Shown: positions 1 through 12,800 of the stretch, piece by piece
How positions within the stretch are numbered: the stretch's first letter is position 1
Layout of the letters: each line of letters opens with the position of its first letter
NCBI GenBank assembly: GCA_013407085.1
Contig: JACCGJ010018178.1
Location: forward strand, 21,394 to 85,393
DNA: 64,000 bases
Direction: 5' to 3'
DNA from: Atriophallophorus winterbourni
Taxonomy: Eukaryota; Platyhelminthes; Trematoda; Plagiorchiida; Microphallidae
The notes under the pieces: generated by a model
Databases searched by the model: none
What the model was told of the DNA's origin: nothing
What the model saw: the letters and a program-made list of their open reading frames with translations, nothing else
Program-made: the position numbers and the translations under genes

Positions 1-345
1 TCAATGGCGATCTTGCACAAAGCATCTTCTTGGGGTGTTTGCTTAATTTTGTATGTTGTCAAGCAGAGTGACGAGAAAAACTTGCTATGATGTATGGTAG
101 TGAAAGCCGCAAGGAAGCTGTCATGCTGATGTCGCTCTACTCGCTCACGAAACTTGTTTGAATGCATGTTTCATTCGAGGTGTAGGCACCTCTCCCCAGT
201 TTGTCTGTGCTTACTCTTCTAGAGAATCCGTAGCTATTTAAGTCCCACCCTTCCCATCATTTAGGATTTTACTTATTCCTGGTTGTGTGACAGTTAAGCA
301 TGCTACCGGTGTAATGCTGTCTGTGATGATGATGATGATGAGCCA
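1..345 (-). mobile_element. Penelope-like element fragment (5' region), cut by window edge
   Basis: On the minus strand this matches the region upstream of and entering the reverse transcriptase frame of the Penelope-like element at 2200-3745 (shared blocks around the gagcgagtagagcgacatc and cggctttcac positions). It lies in the NCoR intron after the last visible exon and continues off the left edge. A (GAT)n run marks 325-341. Confidence 0.65.
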
Positions 346-750
346 TAACCGAAGACAAGGCATTAGGAAGTTACGGTATCAGGTCTAAAATTACCGAATT
401 ATCAGCGAAAGTTGCAAGCTTTAATTATTAGGCGGATGAAAAAAATATAACTGTAAATTTTAACGGAGGAAAAATTTATAGAAATAGCTGGTGAAATAAA
501 TGTCTTGATAAAACAATATATTGGAGATGGGACCTGTTGCAAATTTTTTTCGATGGCCAAATGTATAATATCCCTGATGCTCGTAGACGAATTCGTATTG
601 GGCGACTGATGATGACCAGAGGCGTCCCGTTCGGAAGACGTTAACCGCGCTGAGCCCGAAGAATCCGAAATGGAGATAGACTATAAGATTGGAAGTTCCA
701 TGAAACCAAGGAGTATATCATGAAGTAAAAAATTAAAAAAGCATACATAC

Positions 751-830
751 ATCTGATGTTGAGCTTTTCTTTCTCGAAGACTTTCGAGGATCCGCCCGAT
801 GTTCAACATCATTTCCAACAGTCACAGGAG
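751..830 (-). CDS. NCOR1: NCoR exon, last one in the window
   Basis: Acceptor tcgatacag before 830, donor GTATGT after 751. 80 nt, residues 1018-1044, charged and Lys/Ser-rich (DPRKSSRKKSSTSD). Splits a codon with the previous exon and ends in phase 0. The next exon must lie left of the window. Confidence 0.65.
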
Positions 831-3800
831 CTGTATCGAGTAGAACAAACAAACAGTTAGAAAACGAATAAAATACTACTTGTGGATGCAGTGTTCCAAA
901 ATAGTGACGCGTTACCTGACGAAGTATTGACAGCATGCTCTGGTTGGTTGATGGTCTCATCTGGATTTGTAGTCTGATTCGAACGCCCCGCAGCCCCTGA
1001 ACGACCACGGGAACCTCGTGCTCGAGTGGTTGATGCTGATATGCTGGACGAATGAGGACGTCGGTTTGTAGCACTTTGATCAGCGTCCTGATTAGGATCA
1101 AGATCGGATAACACGATAATAAAATTCATTGATAAAGCACAAACAATGCAAGGACACTTACCGCCGACATGTTTTGTGGTTCATTGTTTGAATGCGTATT
1201 AGTTACCGGTCCAGGCGATACCTCCGAAGTAGCGGGACCAAAAAAGGAAGGAACATTGCCATTACCTCCGTTACTGCTACCCGTATTAGGGCCGTTCCCA
1301 CCGCCACTTCCTGGTTGATTACCACCACCACCGCCAGTGTTGCTACGATCGGATTGAACTGCTCTCCGTCGCCGGGCAGTGTGTTTCTTTATTAATTGCT
1401 TGTAACCTTCCTTCTTTTTGGACAAGTAATAATAGTGAATGCAATCGCCAACGGTCTTCCCCTCCAAATACGAGGCGATGCTGGAAAAGTTTTTCGGGGT
1501 GGCGAGATAACGCTCTCGGAATATTTGTCGCTCTTCTTCGGTCCATTTGGAAAGGTCAAGTTCCTCTTGCAGTTGAGCACGACAGTCAGTGATCAAGCCA
1601 GCTTGGTGAATGAAACGGTAACGGCGTTGCCAGGGCGCCAGCATGATCGGAGGATCAATGGCGTACTCCTGGGATAAGAAATGTTAAAAGAATAAATATT
1701 TCAGGTTCAAAATTTGATATCAGTTTAAAACACAAGCAGGGAGTCAGACACAGCAGTGTAAAGGGTTACGAGGGTGGTCTTTGCGCTCAAAATACCCACA
1801 CATGGCTAAAAAACGAAAATGCGCCGTCCAGTTTGCCAGCATTGTTCTCGTTGACGAAGATATTTTACAATAGTAACCAGTATACACGAAAGTATAAGAT
1901 AAGCATATTCACGTCGAAAATCAGACAGTAATAGCCCACGCACACTTCGTGAATGTGGGGTAATTGCCAGGATCCAAGCATGGGGGACCAATCTGATAAA
2001 CGTTAGCAAAGTAAGTAAGGGTAAGTGAGAGTTTTCACTCCGATAACGTACGCGTGACGCGAAGCAAAATACTATATTATCACGCAATTAATGCATAGCT
2101 CGATCGAAATACGGACCTAGAATCCGGAGGTAAATAGAGGAGTTGGGCAGGATAATTAAAACACGATAAAAACCAAAACGACAATAGACTAGCCATAAAA
2201 ATTTAGTACAGCCACACAACCATGACAAGTTAAAACTCCTAAAAGATAGGGAAAGGTGGGACTGAAATAGCTACGGATTCTATAGAAGAGTAAGCACAGA
2301 CACACTGGGATGAGATACCTACATCTCGAAACAAACATGCATTCAAGCAAGTGTTGTGAATGAGTAGAGCGACATCAGCATAATAGCTTTTTTGAGGCTT
2401 TCATTGTGACGCATACTAACAAGCTTTCCTCGCCACTTCACCATAAAAAATGCAAGATTATTTCATCGTTGCTAACGGAACACGGAACAAGGTATGGCGG
2501 AAATCGAGTCACTCATGAGGAACTAAGGACGCTCTTGGACCTTTGTCTCCACACTCAATTTAAATTCAATGGAAAATTGTATGAGCAGATCAAAGGAACC
2601 CCAATGGGGTCACCTATCTCTGGACTGATAGCGGAAGCAGTAATGCAGAGATTGGAACGCATTGCCATTCCTCTAATAGAACCGAAACTTTGGGTACGCT
2701 ACGTGGACGACACCTTCGTCATAATAAAGAAATCGCAAGTAGAATACGCTCATAGACTACTGAACTGCGTCTTCACAGGAATACAGTTCACAAAAGAAAC
2801 TGAAATCAACAGGTGCCTACCGTTCTTGGATGTCCTTGTAACTAGAAGCGACACAGGATCCCTCAAGACAAGTGTCTACCGAAAGCACACACATACGGAC
2901 CAAATCCTAAACTTCAAAAGCAAGCATCCGATTGCACACAAAAGGAGCTGCGTACGAACGCTATTCAACCGAGCGCAGACGCACTGCAACTCGTCTGAAA
3001 CGCTGGTAGAGGAAGAAAGATACCTTTTCAAAGTCCTGAAGAAAAACGGCTACCCGAAGAGCTTTATACTAAGATACAAATCGCCAAGAAGCTTGCCTAC
3101 GGAGCAACCAAACGCACAGGTCAGGAAACCTTTACCTTACATTGAGAATGTTTCAGAAATCGCTGCAAGAGTACTACGACCACTCGGAATCAATGTTGCA
3201 CACAGACCTACGCAAACACTCCGCAATCAGCTGTGCAAATTGAAAGATAACTTGAAAGAAGAAGACAAAACAAACGTGGTCTACAAAATCCCATGCGCGG
3301 ATTGTGAGATGCATTACGTGGGACAAACTGGAAGGAGGCTGGGTACCAGACTGAATGAACACCAATCAGCGGTAAGGAGGCACGACTACAAATCGTTACT
3401 ATCAATTCACGTCGATCAAGAGGGACACCAAGTCAACTGGAATGGAACCAGAGTCATTGCAAGGGGACGCACGCGCCACATACGGGAATTCCTCGAGGCG
3501 TGGCACTCCACAACGCGGTCATTGAATCAACACGTTCAATTGGATGACATGTATGTGCCAATGAGGAACCGAACATTAAGACGCGTGACCTTGAGAACAA
3601 TCAATGACGAGGAAATAAACAGAACGGTGAGCGTATAAAATCAGAAAACACGACGGTTACGAACACTTCGCAAGAAGTTCAGCTGACGATGTCATCTAGC
3701 TTGATGACGAAACGTCCTACTGTTACAATGCCAGCTCAGCGAACACACAGCACAGAACATCCACTCCCTGAGCTACAAGTATTCGCTTCAATATCAAGCA

Positions 3801-6800
3801 ATATTATTTATACACTCCATGAAGATGTCTACAACAAGACCGCCATGGAATATGATTCGAGCAATAATGTGTGGGTGTTAACGATGAGTGTTTGTCATGA
3901 GCTTTCGGATGATATGCAGAACACCCCCCCCCAAACACAACACAAGAGCAAGAAGCACCAAAAAGACAGACGACTACAATCACGAATACGTAGTTATTCG
4001 GGATTCGGAAGGATTCCATTGGAACGGTTCCAACAAAGTATGGAGAAACGGATATCGGCAGCCACTATCAAACGATATGCAAGGTCTGACAACTGAGCCA
4101 TGTGGGGTGAAGAATGGAAGCATACCGGTTGGCACGAAATCGAGTGACAAATCAGATCGAAGTGAAAACTGGGACGGGTACGGTTCAGGTCAATGTTGTG
4201 TGTATCATTCTCTTTGTCTAGTGCGTTTGACTAATGGGCATTCTCTAGTGTTGTGTGATTCCAGAAGGAACGCGATTAGCGTTTGAATGGCTGACCTAAG
4301 GAATGAATCGGGACACCACATGGGAAACCCGGGGGTAACTTCATTATTGTTGCACGGATGACCCGTGATAAATGGCCATATGTTCGCCAGCTGCCACTGG
4401 TTAACCTGAATTGATCTGACGTAATCATCGATCCCATGCAAACAAAGTAATGGGCGTTAGAACAAGGATCGCGATTTGGCCTCGGTTGACCAGACGCGGC
4501 TATGATCTCCCACGTGATTACACTATTCCCATTTTCTATTTAAAGATGAGTGACCAAATGGTAAACCAAGTCAGATGGAGCTTTGCGTATGTCAAACGGA
4601 GAAGTTTTGTGGATAGTAATAATCATATTAAACCCTACTTAAGTAGAAAGGATAATGCGACGAATGGAGAGAAATAAGCAAAATAACAGCACATACAAAC
4701 AAAACTGCTGAATAATAGTTCATATTGAAAAAAGAAAATAACGGATGACATTTGGCCGCATATACCGAAATCGCTTATCAGAACCGCATACGCCAGGCGT
4801 AAAAATAAGAAAGATAAGCATAACAGGAACGCACTTTCATTTTATTCATTTCTTCAATTGGATCGTAAACCGGAGTCTGGGATCCATCGGGCAAGGCTCC
4901 ATTTGCGGACTGATTAGAGGATTCCGCTAAAGGCGTAATTTGCAAAAAATAGGAAGCACTCATAAAACTGCTAAATACGTATGCCAGATTACAAAAATAG
5001 TCAGCAAAAAACTTCAATGACATCCGTACGGCACTTTACCACGGGTGGCGTATAAGACAGGCCAGATAAAACGCTTGTAAACCTGTCAAACAAAATCGAC
5101 ACTTCTAGTCCTATAACAAAAAGATAGTAAGAGTCGCATTACATCAAGATGGTGGTGTGATGAGGTATGGTGTGGTATGAAAGCACAAGCCTGATCCAGG
5201 CCAGAGACTGCACGTGGGCTAAGATACTGTCAGGTTGTGATGAGGTAGCTTGTAGTAATTGAAAACCACCATTGTACACCACTGGCCATAGGCGTTCAAG
5301 AAAAGTTTCATCAGTCGGACAGTGCATGAAGCTAAGAGTGTAGGCACTTCATGCATCGAAGGTGCCTGGCTCATCATGCAAGAGAATTGTTTAAGGATGC
5401 TTTTCGGAATAGAACTAATTCGGTTTAATGCCTCGGGTGGACGATAATCGATCACACGCAAATAACAAATATGCAGCTACTTGAGCTGGGCACTTTGTAG
5501 TGGAGCAAGTTTGATGCGAATGGGAGACGAAAAAGAGTGACACAAATAGGGACATCAGGGAACTAGAACCTAATGTTGGGATCCGAAAATAGATTTCACG
5601 CTAAAAAATGTCACTGACTGTGACTGTTGTAAATCACAGTCGATAAAAAATGCAACCATAACACGGTTTCCATATTTTTACGCACTATAGACAGAAATGG
5701 AAGATTATTGAATGACATTCCATGTCACGAATAAGAGTTAACAATCACCGGATTCGGCAAATTGAACCAGGAAATATACAAGAGCAGAGCGAAGTATCTT
5801 CATTTAAAAGATGGGCTAAGAAATTGTGGATACGAAAAAATTAGAAGCAATGCTAGAAAGGCCATACCATCTTCTGACGGGGCGACTTTCGTTGCAGCGC
5901 TATCAGTCGCACTCATTTCCTTATCTTCACGGTTCTTTTTCACCTCGGGCAATATTCGTTCGAAAATTTCTCGATGGCGTAATTCACGATGACGTTGCTT
6001 GGAATTGTTTAACATTTTTTCCATTTTCTTCGTGAATACCTGAAACAACAAAATGTTTGAAAAATAAGTAATGAGGAATCAAGCAGCACTAGATCGGGCG
6101 GAAGAAATTGCCATTACTCACGGTAGAATGATGCGAATATTGCTGTGCCAAAAAGCGAATTCGTGCTTCTTCCGCTTTGCGATGACGACGCAAATATTTG
6201 ATCAATTTCGGACGGAACGAGTCGCGGAATTTTGCACGAATGGCACAGATGTATGGCAGGTCTGACGGCTGTCGATAGAGTGGCAACGCGTACGGGGAGG
6301 CTTTGACGTGTGGACCACAAAGGCGTGCAAAAATCAAGTGATGCTGCCAGGTACGTCGACGATTTTCCGAAATAAAAGCCTAAAATCCGAACGGAAGTGA
6401 CAATACTAGGTTAGAAAACCGAAATGAATGTTAAATTTGGCGATATTCGTGGTTTTTTAAAATTCTTGATATGAATATATATGTGTGCAGAGTAGACGAT
6501 TCACCTGAATAGGATTCTCAAAAGAACGTTCAGCGTCACTAGAGATACTGTGCTTTGGAGATAGTTGACCGTCTAACAATGTAGATGGAGCAGTGCCAGG
6601 CAAGCTCTGTCCAGGACCGGTAGCGGAAGCTAATCTAGCCGTTAAGCGCGTCTCGCGTTCTTCCAAATGGCGCTGATGACCGAGTTGTTTGTTGAGATCA
6701 GCTTCGACGGCAACCAGCTTACGACCGATCTCATCGCGTTCGCGGTGAAGTTTAGCATCATGAGCGTCGACAAGCCTTGATTCCTCAGGAGCTGGAGAGA

Positions 6801-9800
6801 TCGCTTCAACTTGAGGGTGATAGGCTGGTTCTTTCGTTTGTTGTCTCAAGACACCACTGCCATGAGTAAGATTAGCATGCCCCAAGAAGTGATGCTGGGA
6901 TGTTGCCGAGTGGGACATTGAATGAGGTTGATTCAGAAAAGAAAGCGGAGGAGCGTGTCCACCTAGATGAGGGTGACCTGAATGATCCGTGGTTGCGCGA
7001 GAAACGTTTGGAGGCAAGACTGAGGACTGAGGCTTGAACTGACTTGAAGTAACTTGCGGTGGTGGTACAGGTGGCGGAACGTGCGCTTGGGGAGGACAAT
7101 TTGGAAAACTTCCGCGAACGTTGCTGCATTGATTCAAAAGCGGACCACCTAGAAAGCAAATTCAATGGATAGATGGCCGATTTAAAAAAAAACATTAAGT
7201 CATAATTAATTAAAATGCAATGCTTACCGGCTTGACTTTGAGTTAGGGAAGAAAAATGTGCCGGAAAATTGTTCACGCTAGCACCGGAGGCCCCAGGGGA
7301 ACCTAGGCTTGTACCACTATTCACCGCAGCCGAAAACAGAGGAGACAACCCCACTACAGCAGCCTCTGTAACTGAATTATACGGGGAGGGATTGAGCAAA
7401 CCAGAAGACGAGGCTAGACTGGCCAACGCCTTGTTTGCTACAAGTGTACTCATGAGAGCTTCTACGCCGGCTGGAATACCACTCTCATGAGAACCTACTG
7501 GTCCATGGATGTAACCTTGTTGCTGCGATGTTGGCGGGGGATTACCGGAAAGACGAGGCCGTTTGTTTGGAATAGAATTCGGTGGAATGGCCTGGGAACG
7601 TCGAATCTGAAAAACAAAAAAAACGTTGGGAGAATACTTGAATTAAATATGATGCCAACGTGAAATAACACGAAAGCATAAATCTAAAGTCGGGCGAATT
7701 TCAATATAGTCGCAAGTTGAGCGAAGTTACCGTGAGGCTGCGAAGGTTCAATCTCTAAGAATTCAACCAAAATAGCATAGTCGATATTTAATGTGAGCTC
7801 CTCGGATGACATGCGCGGCACTGGGTAAACACAGGTTTGGATAGATCCAACAATTTCATCATAATCATGAATGACCAGGGTGGGTTTATATCATCGATTA
7901 AGTGTTGTACAAGTGTTTCGGCTAGGTTTGCCATTATTCATACTGTAATTATGCGCCCAGGATCTGCAGGCACATTGAATCAAGCATCTTGCACGGTAAA
8001 AAGCGCAAAATGAAGTGAAATCAAGGGTTGAATGTTACTTACAGTTGTGTTTTAACAGTTGAAACACTTCATCGTGGAGGTCTGGGATTATTCTTAAAAT
8101 ACATGTTTAATAAACAGCAATCAGCCATATATCATTTCAATGGTGTGATAAGTGTCTCCCTTAGGTTACAAGATTTATGATAGTTAGGTGTCCGACCGGC
8201 ATTCTGGCCAGGAATCTATGCCTGTCTCCGCACTCCGTTCAATGCAAATTTGAGGACAGCATTGGTTTGGCCACATCCCTCATAAATTGGACCATCGATA
8301 GGATGCGACCTAAGGACCAATGATAAATCGCTTACGAAGAATACGAATTATGAGCTCAGCATGAACCAATAACGGTTGTGAACAGAGAGACAGATAGCCT
8401 AATAAAAAATAAATAAATAAGAATTTCAATCGCAACACAGAAGTTGTGCAGATGATGTTATGTAACCTCATAATGAAAGGTCCAACAACAATTACGTAAG
8501 CTCGCGAACACCATCTGAACAACACCAACACCCTGGGCTACAAATCATCTACTTCATTGCTGTAACAGAGCTGACAAAGGAACAGATTGTTACAAATAGG
8601 GGATGCAGATGTCTTGGGTGTACGTACAGTCTATGGCGTTAGAGTGTGAAGACATGTTTGGATGATGATGCAACAAACACGAGCTAACGTAAAGGAAGAC
8701 AGTAACGAAACGGTATATTCCGTTCATGCAGTCAGTCGACAAAAGTAACATTGAGGACACACGGCCATGGATACACCGAAAATGGGGAGTATGGTAATAA
8801 AAAGTCAGGTGTCAAGCTTGTCATGGCAGCGAAAGCCGCATGAAGATGTCGCTCTACGCGTCCACGAAACTTGATTGAATGCCTTTTGCATTCGAGGTGT
8901 AGACACCTCATTCCAGTTAATTTGTGCCTACTTTTTTTTACAGATTCCGTAGATTTGAAGCACCACCAATCCTCATATTTTCTGAATTTTTTACATGACT
9001 GTAGGGGAGTTAAGCATCCGGTGTAATGCTGTCCCTGATGATGACATAGTGTCGTGAAGAGGTTAAAAAAAGAGTGTGACCGCAACGGATTACAAATCAT
9101 TACTGATGAGGAGCAATTCGACAAAGTGAGTGGAGATTCATCGAATAACTGTTGGAAAAAGTATTCCAAATTGCCCAGCCCATTCTCAAAGTTTTTCACA
9201 TAACTTTCGACACAATAATAGCGAACAGAGTTTCCCGAATGCAGCACAAGCATGAAATCAGACAAAGTGTCCCTATGGACTGAAATGCTGTCAAGTGACT
9301 AGAGGTCCAGAAAGAAAATTGAAAAAGGTTCGCGGAAATGACAAGAAACAATTTAGTTGCAGTTGATCGGGAGTTGTAAGCAACATAACTAGGCGTGGTC
9401 TGCGTCGACCAAATGCAGCCTGAAACTGCGAACTTAGCGAATTTCTCAGCCTTGTTACCATTATTAGATTATAAACATTCATTATCAGCGCGTACCGAAA
9501 GTGAGAAAAAAGCACAACCACAAAACGTATGTTAAGGTCAAAAGTTTAGCAAACACCGAATAACGTCAAATTTAGAGCGCTAATGTATGAAAACATTTGA
9601 ATAGAAAATCGAAGGGTAGCAACGCATAATTTTACGAAAAGAGATATGCGACGTAAGCTTAAAAAGTAAGAAAAGCAATCAAATTGCAAGACGCAGAGAT
9701 ACTGAAGTTTGCATATTTAAATAATGTAAAGCGAACCGAGTGCGAAATTTTATAAAACAAATTGTCCGCATGCGTCAGAGACGCTGGTCTATGCAGCCTA

Positions 9801-12800
9801 ATTCTACTTATTATTATTATTATATTTGCACAATCTGATACAGATATAGTGCCGTTCAACATAAACAATGAGATGTACAAAGCGAGAAGGGGGGCACAAA
9901 GCGTTGTCATCGGCATCGTTGAACGTAGGCATGATACTACCCGGTTGCCTACACCGAAGTAGGGGAGATTTCGTGTAGGGAGTCCCACCCCGAGCCTTTA
10001 CCCACAAGGCATTGGAGCGAGAGAGGTTCGCACCTATCGGTGGCCGGTGACCGACGAAGCGGTTCATACGCCCTTTTCTGGGAATTTCCAGTTCGGAGCC
10101 CGATAACCCCGTTGATAGGTTGGTGACTTCAGTTTTTGCCTGTGCACCATACAATGTCCTTGGATAGGACAAGGGGCAGTGACTTTTGGAGCAGCGAGTC
10201 ACATCCGCCGCGTCGTGATGTCATCATTGGATTTTTTAATTCTACTGGTTCAATCCGAGTGCAATTTCCACGGAATCCATTGGAAAATATCAGAGACGAT
10301 ATACATTAGAAATGTATGATCATAAGCTTCGCAGAGAATGAACAAGAGTTCCCGGTAGGATCTGTCGTCGAATAGTCGGAATACATAAAGACCGCGGATA
10401 AATAATGCCAAGTTTGGCTCCGTTCCAACACAAATTTGTACGCGGGAAATATTTCTGCACGAGCAAACCATCAGTACCAAGAAGTAATTCCAACCAGCCA
10501 GGGATTGAGATGCAAATTTTTAGACAAAAACATTGAATTTTTGTTATACTGGTGTTATCTGGTAAAGGAAATGAATGGATGATATTACGTCTAACTAGTC
10601 GAAAAAATAGGATAGGATATTTGACGATATGTACCAATTATACTAAAAGTACGAAAAAAATAAATCAAATTAAAAGTACCTGATAACCACCAACCGCGGG
10701 GCTATGCGATTGCGAGGTCACCGCGATTGAAGTACTGTGATGTGGATGGCTGACAGGAATAGGACTACGTCTGGAGACATGCCCACTGGCTGCTGAATCC
10801 AAGTGGGATAGATGATGTGTTGGCAGATGACCAGAATGATGATTGGGAGGCAAAAGATGGGGCGGGCGCTGGGGGCTTTGGTGAGGATGAACCAATTGAG
10901 ATACCGATGGAGGTCGACCTAGGAGTTGAAAGAGTACAATTTATTAAAGTGCGATCAACGCAGAGGTCCACACTCCTGCGGAAACGGAAAAACACGTACC
11001 AGCGTTTGATTGGTTACCATGAGCAGACATAAATTGAGAATGGCCACTAGCGGGACGCTTCTGGTTGTAGCCGGGAGATGCCATTGGGTTATGAATTAAG
11101 TGAGACGGACCGGGACGATTTCCGTGGCTTGAGGTCGATGCTGGGGATGATTTCGGTGTTGTTGTGGGGATCGGACCAAAATTCGAAGCTGTTAATCGAT
11201 TAAGTTGAGGTTGCTGTTGTTGTTGTTGTTGATGATGTTGTTGCTGGTAAGCTGCGACCAGAGCGTTTAGTTGAGCTGGGGTGAGCTGACCACCGAGTTG
11301 AGCAGCAGCCAACAGTTCGTTAGTTAACATACCTGAGAAAGACAAGAAGGGAATTCCAGAGAAACGAAAAGATATTTTTTGTTGATATTTGTGTTCGCCA
11401 AAGCTCCCACACTGACACACAAGAACAAATTGGATAAGGTTTGGATATGAAGAGAAAGTAAAATGAGCGTGATAAAGGTTAACAATGAACTAATATCGCA
11501 TGGACAAGAATTAATAAAATGGAAATCGGAAAAATCCGGAGATCCATGAAATGCATTCAAACAGAACGCGAATGAAAGGTGACGATCAAGCTCAGTGACA
11601 TTCTACTTTCAGATAAGGCAAGACGGCCAGATTCAACACATATTGAGTCGGTTCAGACAACACCGTTCACAACAAATGTCTATTCCAAAAATTGTTTTTA
11701 TTATGTACTGGATCACATGAGTTGCTCGTTTGATGCAAGCGATCACAGCGACAAAAACAAGGGATGTACGAATAAGAAAAAATGACGCCAAACAGCACAG
11801 AACGCGATGTTATTAGAAGGTAGTTAAGGCTATTTATGAATAATGGCTGCAGGACGCATCGACTCAATCAAAGTAATTGTTTGCAATGCTTGAGCAATTA
11901 TAATTAGGATTATAGTTAGTTGTAGTTTGAAAAGTTTGCACGAGAGACTGGAAACGGACAACTGATTACTTAATACTGAACTGAAAGCACAAGCTTGTTC
12001 CCTCAAAGCAGAAAACATTGCATTAAAAGAACCATGTACAACGAACGCATAATTCGATCACAAACAATTCCATGGCAAGATTTATTATCGAATTAAAGGA
12101 GTTTCTATGAGCTCACTTCGAGGAGTTTTACTAACGGAAGCTGGAATATGGTCACTTGAGATTGGTCATGGAAGAACTAGAAACATAGGTTAAATGCATG
12201 GATAATACTAATTTCTTTGCAATTAAAAACATATGAACTAGAAAACAAAGAACGGTTAGTTTCAGCGATATTTTACTAAAAGAAAGTAAAGTCGAAACTG
12301 TGAGTATGCGGGTTTATAGGAAGCCAACATGAAGCGGGTAGTATACTCATTTCACAACTGCAGTTCCAATCAATATAGAGAGGAATCTTGTGCACAATCT
12401 ATGCACACGTGTGACTCGGATTTACTGTGAAGAAAATTCGACCCAGGAACTTGCAATGATGAGCAATTTCGTGGATAAAAAACAATCACTGCTGAAAAAG
12501 TAAAAGTAAACCGGTGATCAGCAAACAGCTTAAGGATCGGCAACCTTATATGATATACAGAACGAGCGCCATGATAAGCTCAATAAGGGCATCTGAAGTT
12601 CACCCAATAATGATGACGTGCGTATGAAATTACAAGCCAGAAAGAAAGCAAAGTGCCGCACAGTCTGAAAGACTGTAAATGGGCTGAGATACTGCCATGT
12701 CGTAAAAAATACAGCAATATGGGCAGAAATACAAATGATTGGTGGAAGAAAATCACAAAATATTGCAACCGAAACAGACGCTAAAAATTGCACGTACTTG

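Larger units (their letters stand above)
2200..3745 (+). mobile_element. Penelope-like retroelement, 5'-truncated, in NCoR intron, antisense to the gene
   Basis: A 5' region (2200-2405) also present at 1-345 and 8800-9060 leads into an RT plus GIY-YIG reading frame, followed by a short 3' region with a hammerhead-like core. The N-terminal third of the usual Penelope protein, including RT motif A, is missing. The element lies inside the 1669-4834 intron on the opposite strand to the host gene. The dispersed LTR-like repeat at 3868 follows directly. Confidence 0.85.

Noticed and set aside
9030..9060. ctgatgatgacatagtgtcgtgaa, reminiscent of a hammerhead core
   Set aside because: It is on the strand opposite to the Penelope fragment there, GAAA is replaced by GAAG, and there is no helix III or cleavage triplet.
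8732..9265. 177-codon minus-strand frame
   Set aside because: Its middle is the Penelope 5' region; the ends match nothing and there is no splice or start support.
9804..10202. 132-codon minus-strand frame, relatively GC-rich, in a corepressor intron
   Set aside because: No protein family recognised; resembles the 5' region of a LINE more than an exon, but not strongly enough to call.
10817..11032. Plus-strand acidic frame of 71 codons
   Set aside because: Antisense shadow of the Pro/His-rich corepressor exon at 10680-10918.
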